From Campylobacter sp. (GTDB lineage Bacteria > Campylobacterota > Campylobacteria > Campylobacterales > Campylobacteraceae): 64,000 bases of DNA. This document shows positions 39,315 through 49,407 of this stretch, one piece after another (the stretch's first letter is position 1; each line of letters begins with the position of its first letter). Under the pieces are notes generated by a model. That model did not search any database, was not told where the DNA came from, and saw only the letters and a program-made list of their open reading frames with translations. The stretch spans positions 1 through 64,000 of the forward strand of contig JAFUFY010000016.1 of assembly GCA_017469645.1 (NCBI GenBank). Reading direction: 5' to 3'. The translations under genes and the position numbers were made by a program.

Positions 39315-40409
39315 TTGGCTGATTATTATGAAATTTTAGAAATCACAAGAGAAGCAAATTCTGACGAAATCAAAAAAGCTTATAGAAAACTAGCTCTTAA
39401 ATACCACCCAGATCGCAATCAAGGCGACAAAGAAGCCGAAGAAAAATTTAAAGAAATCAACGAAGCCTATCAAGTTTTAAGCGATGAAAACAAACGCAGA
39501 ATGTATGATAGATACGGCAAAGAAGGCGTAAATAACGCAGGTTTTGGCGGATTTAGCGGCGGTTTTGAAGATATAAATTTAGGCGACATTTTTGAGTCAT
39601 TTTTCGGCGGTGGCGGATTTAGTGGCACTAGACGCCAAAAAAGCGTAGATCCATACCCGCTAGATACTGAAACTATCGTAACTTTAAGCTTCAAAGAAGC
39701 TGTTTTTGGCGTAAGCAAAGAGTTAAAATACAAAATCAAAAAACCATGTGGGGCTTGCGACGCAACAGGCTCAAAAGATAAGAAAAAAGAGAGTTGTTCG
39801 CATTGCGGCGGGAGCGGTAAATTCGCAAGGCGTCAAGGTTTTATGAGCTATATCCAAACTTGTCCGCATTGCGGCGGCAGTGGCGAAATCGTCAAAAATA
39901 AATGCTCCGATTGCCACGGGCAAGGTTTTGTAGAAGAGAGCATAGAGGTCAAATTTGACATACCAAAAGGCGTTGATACGGGCTTAAAAATTCGCCTTGC
40001 AGAGAAAGGCAATATCTCAAAAACGGGCGAAAAAGGCGATTTGTATGTAAATATTCGCGTAAAAGAAGATAAACATTTCGTGCGAGAAGGCGATGATTTG
40101 TATATCGAAGTGCCTGTGTTTTTCACTCAGGCGATACTTGGCGAGACTATCGAAGTGCCTACGACAAGCGGAAAAACCGAGCTTAAACTCAAAGTCGGCA
40201 CCAAAGACAAAGAGCAATTCATCATCGAAAACGAAGGCGTGGAAAATATCCGAACCAAGCAAAAAGGTCGTTTGATAGTGCAAATCTCAGTTCAAACGCC
40301 AAAAAAACTAAACGAGCGACAAACCGAGCTTTTAAAAGAGCTTCAAGAGAGCTTCGAAAAAGACAACGGCGAAAGCTTTTTTGATAAAATCAAAAGCTGG
40401 TTTAAGTAG
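39315..40409 (+). CDS. dnaJ: Chaperone DnaJ (type I)
   Basis: A 364-aa Hsp40 co-chaperone. J domain with HPD at 31-33, a Gly/Phe-rich stretch (about 75-102), four zinc-centre repeats ([32 protein letters not shown]), then the substrate-binding and dimer domains. Start is TTG 39315, ten bases after CGGAG; there is no ATG alternative in front of the J domain. A possible -10 (GGTAAAAT, 39275-39280) lies upstream. Confidence 0.96.
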   Translation: MADYYEILEITREANSDEIKKAYRKLALKYHPDRNQGDKEAEEKFKEINEAYQVLSDENKRRMYDRYGKEGVNNAGFGGFSGGFEDINLGDIFESFFGGGGFSGTRRQKSVDPYPLDTETIVTLSFKEAVFGVSKELKYKIKKPCGACDATGSKDKKKESCSHCGGSGKFARRQGFMSYIQTCPHCGGSGEIVKNKCSDCHGQGFVEESIEVKFDIPKGVDTGLKIRLAEKGNISKTGEKGDLYVNIRVKEDKHFVREGDDLYIEVPVFFTQAILGETIEVPTTSGKTELKLKVGTKDKEQFIIENEGVENIRTKQKGRLIVQISVQTPKKLNERQTELLKELQESFEKDNGESFFDKIKSWFK

Positions 40410-40411
40410 AA

Positions 40412-40448
40412 AAATTCGGCAAATTTAAATGTCAAATTTGCCGAATTT
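40412..40448. terminator. Bidirectional hairpin after dnaJ
   Basis: Perfect 15-bp stem AAATTCGGCAAATTT / AAATTTGCCGAATTT (40412-40426, 40434-40448) with 7-nt loop between convergent genes. The stem is the same as that downstream of nspC (161-206). Confidence 0.8.
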
Positions 40449-40454
40449 ACAATT

Positions 40455-40985
40455 TTATTCTTTTGTGTAAAATCCCATAATCTCACAAATATAAACTCTG
40501 TGAAAATCCTTGTTTTGATACCAAAAATTCGGTATTTCATCGCTTAAAAAATTCTTTTCTTCAAGGTAGCTTGTATAAAGCTTTTTGCATTTTAGTATCA
40601 AATTTGCTTCTTCAAAACCGATTAAATTCGGCTCTAACAAAACTGCATTTAAGCCGATATTTTTCGCCTTGTCTTCGTCTTTCCCGCTTATTTTCCCACA
40701 ATACCCAAGAGCCTTTTTCTGACCACCGCCAAAAAACGAAAGGCTCATAAATTCGTTCTCTTCGCTAAATTTAAAGGTGTGGCGTTGCGGACGGATGTAA
40801 ATGTGCGCCACCGGCTTTTCCCAAAGATAGCCAAAACCGCCCCATGAAGCGGTCATTGTGTTATAAAGTGGATATTTTTCGCTAGTTCCTGCGCTTACTA
40901 GCATCCACTCTTTTCCTACGCTACTAAACGGCTTTAAAACGCTATCTAAGGCTTTTATATCTGGCTCGTTAAATTTAAAACTCAT
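40455..40985 (-). CDS. Flavin reductase-like (flavoredoxin-type) protein
   Basis: A 176-aa split-barrel flavoprotein of the flavin reductase-like family. The N-terminal strand NTMTASWGGFGYLWEKPVAHIYIRP matches the FMN-binding segment, and MSLSFFGGGQKKALGYCGKISGKDEDK follows the family pattern with the Cys-Gly-x-x-SGKD loop. It probably binds FMN and reduces flavin or another small acceptor. ATG 40985 follows AAAAAAGGAAATTTT; an upstream in-frame start at 41063 is rejected. Monocistronic. Confidence 0.85.
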   Translation of the reverse strand: MSFKFNEPDIKALDSVLKPFSSVGKEWMLVSAGTSEKYPLYNTMTASWGGFGYLWEKPVAHIYIRPQRHTFKFSEENEFMSLSFFGGGQKKALGYCGKISGKDEDKAKNIGLNAVLLEPNLIGFEEANLILKCKKLYTSYLEEKNFLSDEIPNFWYQNKDFHRVYICEIMGFYTKE

Positions 40986-41124
40986 AAAATTTCCTTTTTT
41001 TAGAATTCGTCGAATTTTACCTGTTTTTTGTTTAAATTTGCAAATTTCACGCAGTATTATCATCGCGAGAAGTAAAGCAACGAAGTCAATCTACGAGTTT
41101 AAAATTTCAAAGGGTAAATTTACA

Positions 41125-41164
41125 GAAATAAAAAAAGGGATTTGACAAATTCGCCAAATCCCTT
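41125..41164 (-). terminator. Intrinsic terminator of fusA
   Basis: Stem AAGGGATTTG / CAAATCCCTT (41135-41144, 41155-41164), followed on the minus strand by a run of T. It closes the rpsL-rpsG-fusA transcript. A partial TCATCGCGAGAAG-type dispersed repeat lies at about 41058-41095; otherwise 40986-41189 is empty. Confidence 0.9.
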
Positions 41165-41189
41165 GTGGAGTATAAAAAGCTAAAAAATC

Positions 41190-43265
41190 TTAGCCGTTTC
41201 GTTTTTTGATGATTTCTTCGCTTACATTTTTTGGAACTTCATCGTAGTGGTCAAATTCCATAGAGTAAGTCGCACGACCTTGTGTTTGAGAACGAAGGTC
41301 AGTAGAGTAACCAAACATCTCTGAAAGCGGACAAAATGCGTCGATGATTTTGTTTCCGCCGCGTTCGCTCATATTATTTACTTGACCGCGTCGTTTATTT
41401 AAATCGCCGATAACATCGCCCATATACTCTTCTGGTGTTTCTACTTCGACTTTCATCATAGGCTCTAAGATTACAGCACCAGCTTTGCGTGCGCCTTCTT
41501 TAAAGCCCATTGAAGCGGCTAGTTTAAACGCCATTTCAGAGCTATCGACTTCGTGGAAGCTTCCGTCATAAACGGTAACTTTGACATCTTCGACAGGATA
41601 ACCCGCCAAAACGCCGTTTTGCATAGCTTCTTGGCAACCTTTATCAACAGCAGGGATATATTCTTTTGGAATAGCACCACCTTTGATGTCATTTACAAAT
41701 TCATAACCGCTGCCCGGCTCTTTTGGCTCTAAGCGCAAGAAAACATGTCCGTATTGACCGCGACCGCCTGATTGTTTTGCGTATTTGTATTCTTGTTCGA
41801 TAGTTTTGCGAATAGTTTCGCGGTAAGCAACTTGCGGTTGTCCTACTTCTGCTTCAACTTTAAATTCGCGTAACATACGATCAACGATGATTTCAAGGTG
41901 AAGTTCGCCCATACCTGAGATGATAGTTTGACCGCTTTCTTCATCAGTTGCCACACGGAAGCTTGGATCTTCTTGTGCAAGTTTTTGTAAAGCAATACCC
42001 ATTTTTTCTTGGTCTGCTTTTGTTTTAGGCTCAACAGCAACGCTAATAACAGGATCAGGGAATTCCATGCGTTCTAGTATTACTTTATCTTTTTCGTCTG
42101 CTAATGTATCGCCTGTAAGAGTGTCTTTTAAACCAACTATCGCACCGATTTCACCTGCATAAAGCTCTTTGATTTCTTCTCTTTTGTTTGAGTGCATTCT
42201 AAGAAGTCGTCCGATACGCTCTTTTTTGTTTTTACCTGTGTTATAAACATAGCTACCGCTTTCTAGCACGCCGCGATAAACGCGAACGAAAGTTAGTTGT
42301 CCTACAAACGGGTCAGTCATAATCTTAAATCCAAGACCTGCAAACGCTCCGTCATCAGTAGATAAAACTTCTGTTTCGCTTCCGTCTTCGTATTCGCCAC
42401 GAATCGCAGGAACTTCATCAGGCGCAGGTAGATAATCAACAACTGCATCAAGAAGCGGCTGAACACCTTTGTTTTTAAACGCAGTTCCGCACATCATAGG
42501 GATAATGCTAAGCTCTAAACAACCTTTTTTGATACCTTTTTTGATCTCTTCAATGCTAAGCTCTTCGCCATTGAAATATTTTTCCATTAAAGCTTCATCA
42601 GTTTCAGCAACTGCTTCAACTAGTTTGCTTCTATATTCTTCTGCTTTGTCTTTTAGCTCAGCTGGAATTTCGCCAACTTCCGGTGCGCTTGGACCTTTTG
42701 CGTCGTCCCAAGTAAGAGCTTTCATAGTTACTAAATCAACAACGCCTTTAAAAGTATCTTCTGCGCCGATTGGAATTTGAATCGGAACAGGATTTGCTTT
42801 TAATCTATTTTTGATTTGAGCTTCAACATTGTAAAAATTTGCACCTACGCGGTCCATTTTATTTACAAAAACGATTCTTGGAACATGATATTTGTTCGCT
42901 TGTCTCCAAACGGTTTCTGATTGTGGTTGAACGCCACCTACTGAACAAAATACAGAAACAGCGCCATCAAGAACACGCATAGAGCGTTCAACTTCGATAG
43001 TGAAATCAACGTGTCCCGGGGTGTCGATTAGGTTGATTTGGTGATCGTTCCAAAAGCAAGTAGTCGCAGCAGAAGTAATAGTAATACCTCTTTCTCTTTC
43101 TTGCTCCATCCAGTCCATAGTAGCAGCACCCTCATGCACCTCGCCGATTTTATGGCTCATACCTGTGAAAAATAGAATTCTTTCGCTTGTTGTTGTTTTA
43201 CCAGCGTCGATGTGAGCAGCGATACCGATATTTCTAACTCTGTTTAAAGGAGTTTTTCTTGCCAT
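41190..43265 (-). CDS. fusA: Elongation factor G
   Basis: A 691-aa translocation GTPase. G1 is AHIDAGKTT (about 17-25), switch and G3 DTPGHVDF, G4 NKMDRVG, and the usual domains II-V follow to the end. It catalyses ribosome translocation and, with RRF, recycling. Start ATG 43265, 10 nt after rpsG. No tuf gene follows, as in other Campylobacter. Confidence 0.98.
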   Translation of the reverse strand: MARKTPLNRVRNIGIAAHIDAGKTTTSERILFFTGMSHKIGEVHEGAATMDWMEQERERGITITSAATTCFWNDHQINLIDTPGHVDFTIEVERSMRVLDGAVSVFCSVGGVQPQSETVWRQANKYHVPRIVFVNKMDRVGANFYNVEAQIKNRLKANPVPIQIPIGAEDTFKGVVDLVTMKALTWDDAKGPSAPEVGEIPAELKDKAEEYRSKLVEAVAETDEALMEKYFNGEELSIEEIKKGIKKGCLELSIIPMMCGTAFKNKGVQPLLDAVVDYLPAPDEVPAIRGEYEDGSETEVLSTDDGAFAGLGFKIMTDPFVGQLTFVRVYRGVLESGSYVYNTGKNKKERIGRLLRMHSNKREEIKELYAGEIGAIVGLKDTLTGDTLADEKDKVILERMEFPDPVISVAVEPKTKADQEKMGIALQKLAQEDPSFRVATDEESGQTIISGMGELHLEIIVDRMLREFKVEAEVGQPQVAYRETIRKTIEQEYKYAKQSGGRGQYGHVFLRLEPKEPGSGYEFVNDIKGGAIPKEYIPAVDKGCQEAMQNGVLAGYPVEDVKVTVYDGSFHEVDSSEMAFKLAASMGFKEGARKAGAVILEPMMKVEVETPEEYMGDVIGDLNKRRGQVNNMSERGGNKIIDAFCPLSEMFGYSTDLRSQTQGRATYSMEFDHYDEVPKNVSEEIIKKRNG

Positions 43266-43275
43266 GATTTACTCC

Positions 43276-43758
<483 letters not shown>

Positions 43759-43820
43759 TCAAATTTGAAAATTTTACTCAAATTTAACCAAAACTAAGGG
43801 TTAAATCTGTCTTAGCTAAA

Positions 43821-44195
43821 CTATTTTTTAGGGCGTTTAGCACCGTATTTAGATCTAGAAACTGTTCTTTTTGCGACACCTGCGGTATCAAGCGCACCAC
43901 GAACAATGTGATATTTAAGACCCGGTAAGTCTCTTACACGACCGCCGCGAACTAGAACAATGCTGTGTTCTTGTAGGTTATGACCTTCACCGCCGATATA
44001 GCTGATGACTTCAAAACCGCTTGTTAGCCTTACTTTGGCAACTTTTCTCAAAGCTGAGTTTGGTTTTTTAGGAGTTGTTGTATAAACTCTGGTGCAAACT
44101 CCGCGTCTTTGAGGACACTCTTTTAGCGCAGGTGATTTTGACTTTACAGTCACTTTTTTGCGCTCTTTTCTGACCAATTGATTTATGGTTGGCAC
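43821..44195 (-). CDS. rpsL: 30S ribosomal protein S12 (Arg at position 88)
   Basis: A 124-aa S12, part of the decoding centre. [13 protein letters not shown] carries the usual Lys43. In the second loop the sequence is [13 protein letters not shown]: residue 88 is Arg (codon AGA, 43932-43934), where E. coli and most bacteria have Lys. K88R is a well-known streptomycin-resistance change, so resistance is predicted, although it might be a fixed lineage trait. GTG start at 44195 with GAAAGGAATTTACT ahead. It opens the str operon; the accessory block lies directly upstream. Confidence 0.97.
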   Translation of the reverse strand: MPTINQLVRKERKKVTVKSKSPALKECPQRRGVCTRVYTTTPKKPNSALRKVAKVRLTSGFEVISYIGGEGHNLQEHSIVLVRGGRVRDLPGLKYHIVRGALDTAGVAKRTVSRSKYGAKRPKK

Positions 44196-44291
44196 AGTAA
44201 ATTCCTTTCATCAAAAAATTTATTAAATAAAAAAGAGATTGATTTTACAAAAAAATTACTTAAATATGGTTGAAAATAAGGTAGAATTTAT

Positions 44292-44325
44292 AAATAAAGG
44301 TTACAAAATATTGCAACCTTTATTT
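44292..44325 (-). terminator. Hairpin downstream of the helicase gene
   Basis: Perfect 11-bp stem AAATAAAGGTT / AACCTTTATTT (44292-44302, 44315-44325), just after the helicase stop at 44333 and before the rpsL promoter region. It probably separates module A from the str operon. Confidence 0.7.
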
Positions 44326-44332
44326 ACTCAGA

Positions 44333-47300
44333 TTAATAACAAAACTCCAATAAGCCACAATTAATTAGCATTGCAGCATCGGATTTTATATTATCTCTGC
44401 CGAAGTTATCTATGATATGCTCCATAGTCTCTTTTGAACAATAAATTTCTAAATATTTCTTTGCTCTTGTAATAGCAGTATAAAAAATATTATGAGTTAT
44501 TAAATTTTTTGCTTCATCTGGTATAACAATTTTTACTTTATCATATTCCAAGCCTTGTGATTTATGGATAGATATAGCATAAGCCAGTGCAAACGGCATA
44601 TCGCTACCACCGTCTTTATCTATTATTGTCTCTTTTGGTTCATAAAATCTTATCACGGAAGTTTTTTCTTTAATTTCCAATAATTTTAGTTTATCATTTT
44701 CATCCCATTGATTATCTTCTGTTTTTGCCTTTGACAATATCGCTCCGACTTGTTTATTTTCGAAAATTTTATTAACTTCTATATCAAAGCATATTTTGTC
44801 TGATGATTCTGAAATTTTTACTATTTTTCCTTTTAGATTATTATGTAAAATATCTTCTTTCTCTTCATTTTTAAGAAAACGATTTCCACCGACAAATACA
44901 ACAGGGTCTCCTTCTTTAAATTCCAAGACACCTATTTTGCAAGATTTACCTTGATTTTTCACTTGCAAAAACATATTCATATTATTTATCCCATCAAGTC
45001 CATCGTAACTTAGACAAAGTAAAATTTCATCTAATCCATCTTGTTTTTCAAAAATTTTATCTCTGCTTTTATCTAAATCAAAAAAATATTTACTATATTC
45101 TCCGCTTCCGTTTAAACTAGTTTTTAAAATATCTCTTTTCTCTGGTTCTGTTTTGGCTTCTCTAACATCTTTATAAAAATCCAATAATTTTTTACTTTCT
45201 AATTCTCCACTTCCTACCCTAAAAGGTACGGTTAATTCAAACTGACAAACAGAATCTTTGATATTCTCTTTTTTTATAGGTAAGAAAATTTTTACCATAT
45301 CAAACCAAGAGCCGTATTGTATAGCGTCTATTTGATAATCATCTCCGACCAAAACAAGTTTTTTAAATGCATTTTTATTTAAAAAATTAAGCATATCGTC
45401 ATTACTAATCATACTGCACTCATCAATGAATATAATGTCAAACCATTTTGGTATCCATCTTTCACATAAAAATGATTTTAATGTTCTTGCGTTAATTGTT
45501 GCCTTTGGTATTCTATCTCTTAAATTTTGAACTGCCGAAGCCGTATGTGCTAAAAAAATTTGTTTTTCATTACTATGTAAATTTGAAATATGTTTCATAA
45601 GCTCACTTTTGCCGGTTCCGGCAGAGCCATAAATAAAGACGACTTTTGACTTGTCAAATAAATAGTTTATAATTTCTTGTTTTTCATCACTACATTTTTT
45701 ATTACCATTTCTATCTTTTTTATTTAATTCTTTTTCATGAAGTTTTAGCCATTCAGTTGCTTTTTGTGTGTAATTAAAAATACCACCTTGCTTTACTTTT
45801 TCTTGAAGTTTTGTAATAATTTCAACTATTTCCTTTTCTTTTGATACAATAAAATAGCTTCCGTTATCATATGCTATTCTTTGTCTAAGATCTTTTTTAT
45901 TAAATTGTTTTCCAAGATCATGTAATAAATTCCATTCCGTAAAATCTTGCACATCTTTTTCATCCAAAAAATCTTGCAAATAATTTTCATTTGTATATAA
46001 TTTACCAAATTTTTCAGTATTTTCTAACAAACGATTATAGAAAAATTCATCTTTTCTGCCTTTTGGATTTAAACATTGAAGCAAATCTATAAGCCTAGTT
46101 TCGCTTCCTTGTCCGGCTGGATTCATACAAAATGGGGCTTTTCTAAAAGGAAGACTGTCAGGATTAAAAAAAACGAGTTCTATTGCAGAGTGTCCCTCTA
46201 CTTTATATGATAATTTTTCCCCCGAATCGTGTTTTTGATTTTTTAGAACCTTATTTTTCATCGTATAAAGCAAATACGATAACATAATTTTTTCTCCTGT
46301 TTTTAATTCTACTATTTCTTTGCCCCAAGAGTCGCCATATGTTGTCATAATTTTCTTTCGACATTTTTCCAATATTGGTTTTATAAATTTTACTTCTATT
46401 TTACGACTTTTATCCACATTGCCATCTTCAATTATATTTTTAAATTCATTATATTTTGGATCGCTAAATTTGACAATATCAAATAAACTTACCCCATATT
46501 CAGCTATATAATCATTAATTCTATTTTTTTCTGCTTCACCTATTTTTAGTCCTAAACCAAATAATTTAGTAAAATTATCAAATTCACAAGTTCTGATAGC
46601 AACCTTATGCCAAGCAACTACAAAAATCGGCATAGACTTTCCATTCACTTCGACACTATCAGCTCTTAGTGCGATATTTAAGGCATAATTATCATTAATC
46701 CTATCTTTACTAAAAGCTATGAAACGATTAAATTTACTAGCACCGTCTGTTGCTTTAACAAGAGAAATTTCATAAATTATTTTATTGTTGTTTAAAACAA
46801 TAGCCTTTTGTTTAGTGACATAATATTGCTGTCCAGTTTTAGTATCGCTTGAAATTTGCAGTTTTTCAAAAACACTTTCGTAATACTCTTGCAAATTTTT
46901 ATTTATTTTTGGCTTTAAAATTTCTATGTTATTAAGTATATTTATAGCTTTACCTTCAACTTTATTTTTATCTTTGAGTAAATTTTTAAATTCTATTAAC
47001 TGCGGATAAATTTTAGCGATGTATGATTTAATATCATTGCTTTTATTTTCATTTACATCGCCCTTGCTTTCATCTTTTTCGCCATAAGCATTTGCTTCTA
47101 TTGCAGCTGCGTCTGTATCTTCTTCGTCAAATTTTTTATCATATTTATAACTACCAAGATAATACACATAAAGTGTCTTTAAAAATCTAAAATCTTTTTG
47201 CAATTTTACAGGCAAGGTTTCATAAAAAGTATCTATGTTAAATTCTTTGCCTGTTATATGTTTCAAACAAGCTTCAAAAAGCTCTCGCATTTTTTCTAAA

Positions 47301-47374
47301 AAATCTTCTTGCGACGATGAATTTTCATCGATTAATTTTTCAATTTCGGCATTAATTCTTTCTAAATTTTCCAT
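44333..47374 (-). CDS. SF1 (RecD-like) helicase with an unrecognised N-terminal half
   Basis: A 1013-aa protein. Residues 583-990 are a superfamily 1 helicase of RecD/UvrD_C_2 type: Walker A GSAGTGKS (583-590), Walker B IIFIDECS (647-654), motif III region GDDYQIDAI (about 677), motif V ISIHKSQGLEYD (934-945), motif VI TAITRAKK (966-973). The first ~560 residues match no family I know; they hold an acidic low-complexity patch (80-110) and an alpha/beta region. ATG 47374 follows AAAGGATAAAAT. It is the last gene of a tight trio with a DUF1848 protein (13-nt gap) and a methyltransferase. No integrase or transposase nearby. A DNA or RNA defence role is inference. Confidence 0.82.
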   Translation of the reverse strand: MENLERINAEIEKLIDENSSSQEDFLEKMRELFEACLKHITGKEFNIDTFYETLPVKLQKDFRFLKTLYVYYLGSYKYDKKFDEEDTDAAAIEANAYGEKDESKGDVNENKSNDIKSYIAKIYPQLIEFKNLLKDKNKVEGKAINILNNIEILKPKINKNLQEYYESVFEKLQISSDTKTGQQYYVTKQKAIVLNNNKIIYEISLVKATDGASKFNRFIAFSKDRINDNYALNIALRADSVEVNGKSMPIFVVAWHKVAIRTCEFDNFTKLFGLGLKIGEAEKNRINDYIAEYGVSLFDIVKFSDPKYNEFKNIIEDGNVDKSRKIEVKFIKPILEKCRKKIMTTYGDSWGKEIVELKTGEKIMLSYLLYTMKNKVLKNQKHDSGEKLSYKVEGHSAIELVFFNPDSLPFRKAPFCMNPAGQGSETRLIDLLQCLNPKGRKDEFFYNRLLENTEKFGKLYTNENYLQDFLDEKDVQDFTEWNLLHDLGKQFNKKDLRQRIAYDNGSYFIVSKEKEIVEIITKLQEKVKQGGIFNYTQKATEWLKLHEKELNKKDRNGNKKCSDEKQEIINYLFDKSKVVFIYGSAGTGKSELMKHISNLHSNEKQIFLAHTASAVQNLRDRIPKATINARTLKSFLCERWIPKWFDIIFIDECSMISNDDMLNFLNKNAFKKLVLVGDDYQIDAIQYGSWFDMVKIFLPIKKENIKDSVCQFELTVPFRVGSGELESKKLLDFYKDVREAKTEPEKRDILKTSLNGSGEYSKYFFDLDKSRDKIFEKQDGLDEILLCLSYDGLDGINNMNMFLQVKNQGKSCKIGVLEFKEGDPVVFVGGNRFLKNEEKEDILHNNLKGKIVKISESSDKICFDIEVNKIFENKQVGAILSKAKTEDNQWDENDKLKLLEIKEKTSVIRFYEPKETIIDKDGGSDMPFALAYAISIHKSQGLEYDKVKIVIPDEAKNLITHNIFYTAITRAKKYLEIYCSKETMEHIIDNFGRDNIKSDAAMLINCGLLEFCY

Positions 47375-47387
47375 ATTTTATCCTTTA

Positions 47388-48404
47388 TCAAAAACCATTT
47401 TCGGTTTGAATTTTTTTATAATTTTGCATAGCAGAATTTGGCGAAACATTTGCGTAACAATACACACAACCAAACGGACAGCTATTATAAAATCCTATAT
47501 CTTTTGACATTATACAACCACACTCTGTTCTTTGACCTTTGTCTTTTAAATCTTTTTCATTTATCTTTTCAAAAATATCGCCGAATAAATTTGAGCTATA
47601 TTTATATCCCAAAAAATTTGCCAGTTTTTCAAATTTCCCACCTGTTTTTTCATATTTTTTGGCAAGAATTTGCAAAATCAACTCATCATCTACACATTTG
47701 TTATGCGAAATCCCAAATTCGCTAAAATCTATCTTTTCAGAGCAAGTTGCAAGTTTAAAATTCCATTTTTGAGAATTCATTTGAGCTAATTTCATAGCAA
47801 ACTCACTCATCTGCTCTTCGTTCCAATCGACGAATTTTATATTTTCATTTTGCAAATTTCGACGGGTTTTTTCATACAAATCCAAAAAGCTAAAAACTAA
47901 TTTCTCCGTATATCCTACAAGCTGATTTGCTATATTTTCTATTCGTAAAAGCAAGGTTTTTATATCTAAATTTCCACCTAAAATAAGTGGATCAAATCGC
48001 CAAATAACTCTATCTTTACCTATTAAATTTGAAAGCTCTTTAAAAGCTTTTATTCTTGCGTCCAAATTCGGAACATTTTTTTCTATTTTTTCGGCGTCGT
48101 AATTATTTAAAGTATATTGAAAATAAAAATTTGGAATTTTGGTTTCTATAAAATTTAAATATTTAAAAATATTTTTTGGAAATTTGCTCCAAAACACTGC
48201 CATTTGGACTTCTTGTAATGAAATATAATGAATTTTGCCGTTAAATGGATTTTTCCACTCGCAATAACCTTTTTCAAGGGACTTTACAAACCAATCGGCA
48301 TAAAACGCAGGTAAATCAGTAGCCCTAGAAGCAGAAATAATAATCGGAGATAAAGCATTTATCGCTTCGCCGTTTATTATTATTTTTTTATTTTCCCAAG
48401 TCAT
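47388..48404 (-). CDS. DUF1848 protein with C-terminal radical-SAM-like Cys cluster
   Basis: A 338-aa protein of the DUF1848 family. The N-terminus has the family's SASRATDLPAFYADWF segment, a WRFDPLIL strand and a TIM-barrel-like pattern. The C-terminus carries Cys295, Cys297 and CPFGCVYC (Cys309, 313, 316). C-x3-C-x2-C is the radical-SAM cluster motif but lies at the C-terminus, as is usual for DUF1848. The biochemical role of the family is not known to me. It starts 2 nt after the methyltransferase stop and ends 13 nt before the helicase. Confidence 0.83.
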   Translation of the reverse strand: MTWENKKIIINGEAINALSPIIISASRATDLPAFYADWFVKSLEKGYCEWKNPFNGKIHYISLQEVQMAVFWSKFPKNIFKYLNFIETKIPNFYFQYTLNNYDAEKIEKNVPNLDARIKAFKELSNLIGKDRVIWRFDPLILGGNLDIKTLLLRIENIANQLVGYTEKLVFSFLDLYEKTRRNLQNENIKFVDWNEEQMSEFAMKLAQMNSQKWNFKLATCSEKIDFSEFGISHNKCVDDELILQILAKKYEKTGGKFEKLANFLGYKYSSNLFGDIFEKINEKDLKDKGQRTECGCIMSKDIGFYNSCPFGCVYCYANVSPNSAMQNYKKIQTENGF

Positions 48405-48406
48405 TT

Positions 48407-49159
48407 CTATTCTTTTGATAAGTATTCAAAAACATATCCGTAAATTTCATTGCCTGAAATTTTAAATTTTTCAAAATTACTTGTAATAAATTTACTTATA
48501 AAGTCATCTAATCGTTCATTTCGATTTTTTCGCTTATCATCTATAATATACGGGCTAACGCAAATAAATAAATTTCGCCCGCTAATCGCATTTTTAAGCG
48601 TTTGAGTAATTTTTTCTATATTAAAAACACTGTCGTCTAGGTCTATAACATTTGAAAAAATATGCACCGTTAAATCGGCAATTTCGCTAAATTTTAAATC
48701 TTTTTCGGTAATATCAGCAAATTTTTTCTCAATATCTTCAAAATTTCCGCCAGGCAAAATTTGCCCTAAATTTATAAAACACCTATCAAGTGCTACTCCC
48801 GAAGCTTCTATAAGTTTAGCCGAAATAGACAAATTTTTATCTTGTAAAAAATCTATCAAACACCCAGTCCCGATACCCTGCCCGCAACCATAATCAATCA
48901 CATTTATACTCTTACAATTATCAAAAGTATCTTTGCGTTTTTTAAAAGCCAAATCAAGTTTCTTTTTATGCATCTTGCCATAATCCCGCATATATGCTTC
49001 TAATTGCGTATTATTTTCTAAAATATTCTCTCCGCGATTTGTGCAGTAGGTAGCCAAATCTCCTGGGATATTCTTCTCGTGCCATTTTATAATGTCTTTA
49101 AAACTTTTACAATCTTTTATAGCTTCTTCATATGCTTTTGTAGCTTCTTCATATGTCAT
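48407..49159 (-). CDS. Class I SAM-dependent methyltransferase-like protein
   Basis: A 250-aa protein with a clear SAM motif I, VIDYGCGQGIGTG (87-99), followed by an acidic strand end (LIEASGVAL). A DNA-methylase NPPY/DPPY motif is absent; the motif IV region reads HIFSNVIDLDD, so a nucleic-acid base methylase of the common type is unlikely. The first 80 residues are helical. ATG 49159 follows AAAAGGAATCTT. First gene of the trio methyltransferase-DUF1848-helicase. Substrate unknown. Confidence 0.78.
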   Translation of the reverse strand: MTYEEATKAYEEAIKDCKSFKDIIKWHEKNIPGDLATYCTNRGENILENNTQLEAYMRDYGKMHKKKLDLAFKKRKDTFDNCKSINVIDYGCGQGIGTGCLIDFLQDKNLSISAKLIEASGVALDRCFINLGQILPGGNFEDIEKKFADITEKDLKFSEIADLTVHIFSNVIDLDDSVFNIEKITQTLKNAISGRNLFICVSPYIIDDKRKNRNERLDDFISKFITSNFEKFKISGNEIYGYVFEYLSKE

Positions 49160-49288
49160 AAGATTCCTTTTATTTGACTATTCACAAATTTAAAAAGGCT
49201 TAATACAGCCTTAAATCAAAACTCAACGCTCTTTATGTTTAGTTTTGAAGTTTATCAAATTTGAATTATAAATTCAATAAATTTTTTA

Positions 49289-49330
49289 GTCTTTAATAAT
49301 CGCAAATTTTCCGCCACCAGTGGCTAAAAA
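49289..49330 (-). pseudogene. 3' remnant of a DoxX-family gene
   Basis: On the minus strand, a 14-codon stretch reads FLATGGGKFAIIKD then stop. The intact DoxX gene at 53805 ends LLVCGGGRFAIVKD then stop. Seven of the last ten residues are the same in order and two more are conservative changes; the DNA also matches well. The reading frame upstream is cut off by the palindrome at 49342. So a second doxX copy was truncated here. Confidence 0.7.
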
Positions 49331-49341
49331 TTTTTGATTTT

Positions 49342-49365
49342 GGTGGGCAAAGACGCCCACCCTAC
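49342..49365 (-). repeat. GTAGGGTGGGCA-type palindrome, copy 3
   Basis: GGTGGGC / GCCCACC arms (49342-49348, 49355-49361) followed by CTAC; on the minus strand it reads GTAGGGTGGGC. It lies between the DoxX remnant and the stop of the Clp/FtsH gene at 49408. Together with the remnant it fills the 248-bp gap 49160-49407. Confidence 0.85.
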
Positions 49366-49407
49366 TTGTCTTAAAGCTACTTTTGTTGCTTTAAGTTATG
49401 ACTACAT

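Noticed and set aside
48407-49159. Methyltransferase as a restriction-modification DNA methylase
   Set aside because: It lacks an NPPY/DPPY-type motif and no endonuclease gene accompanies it.
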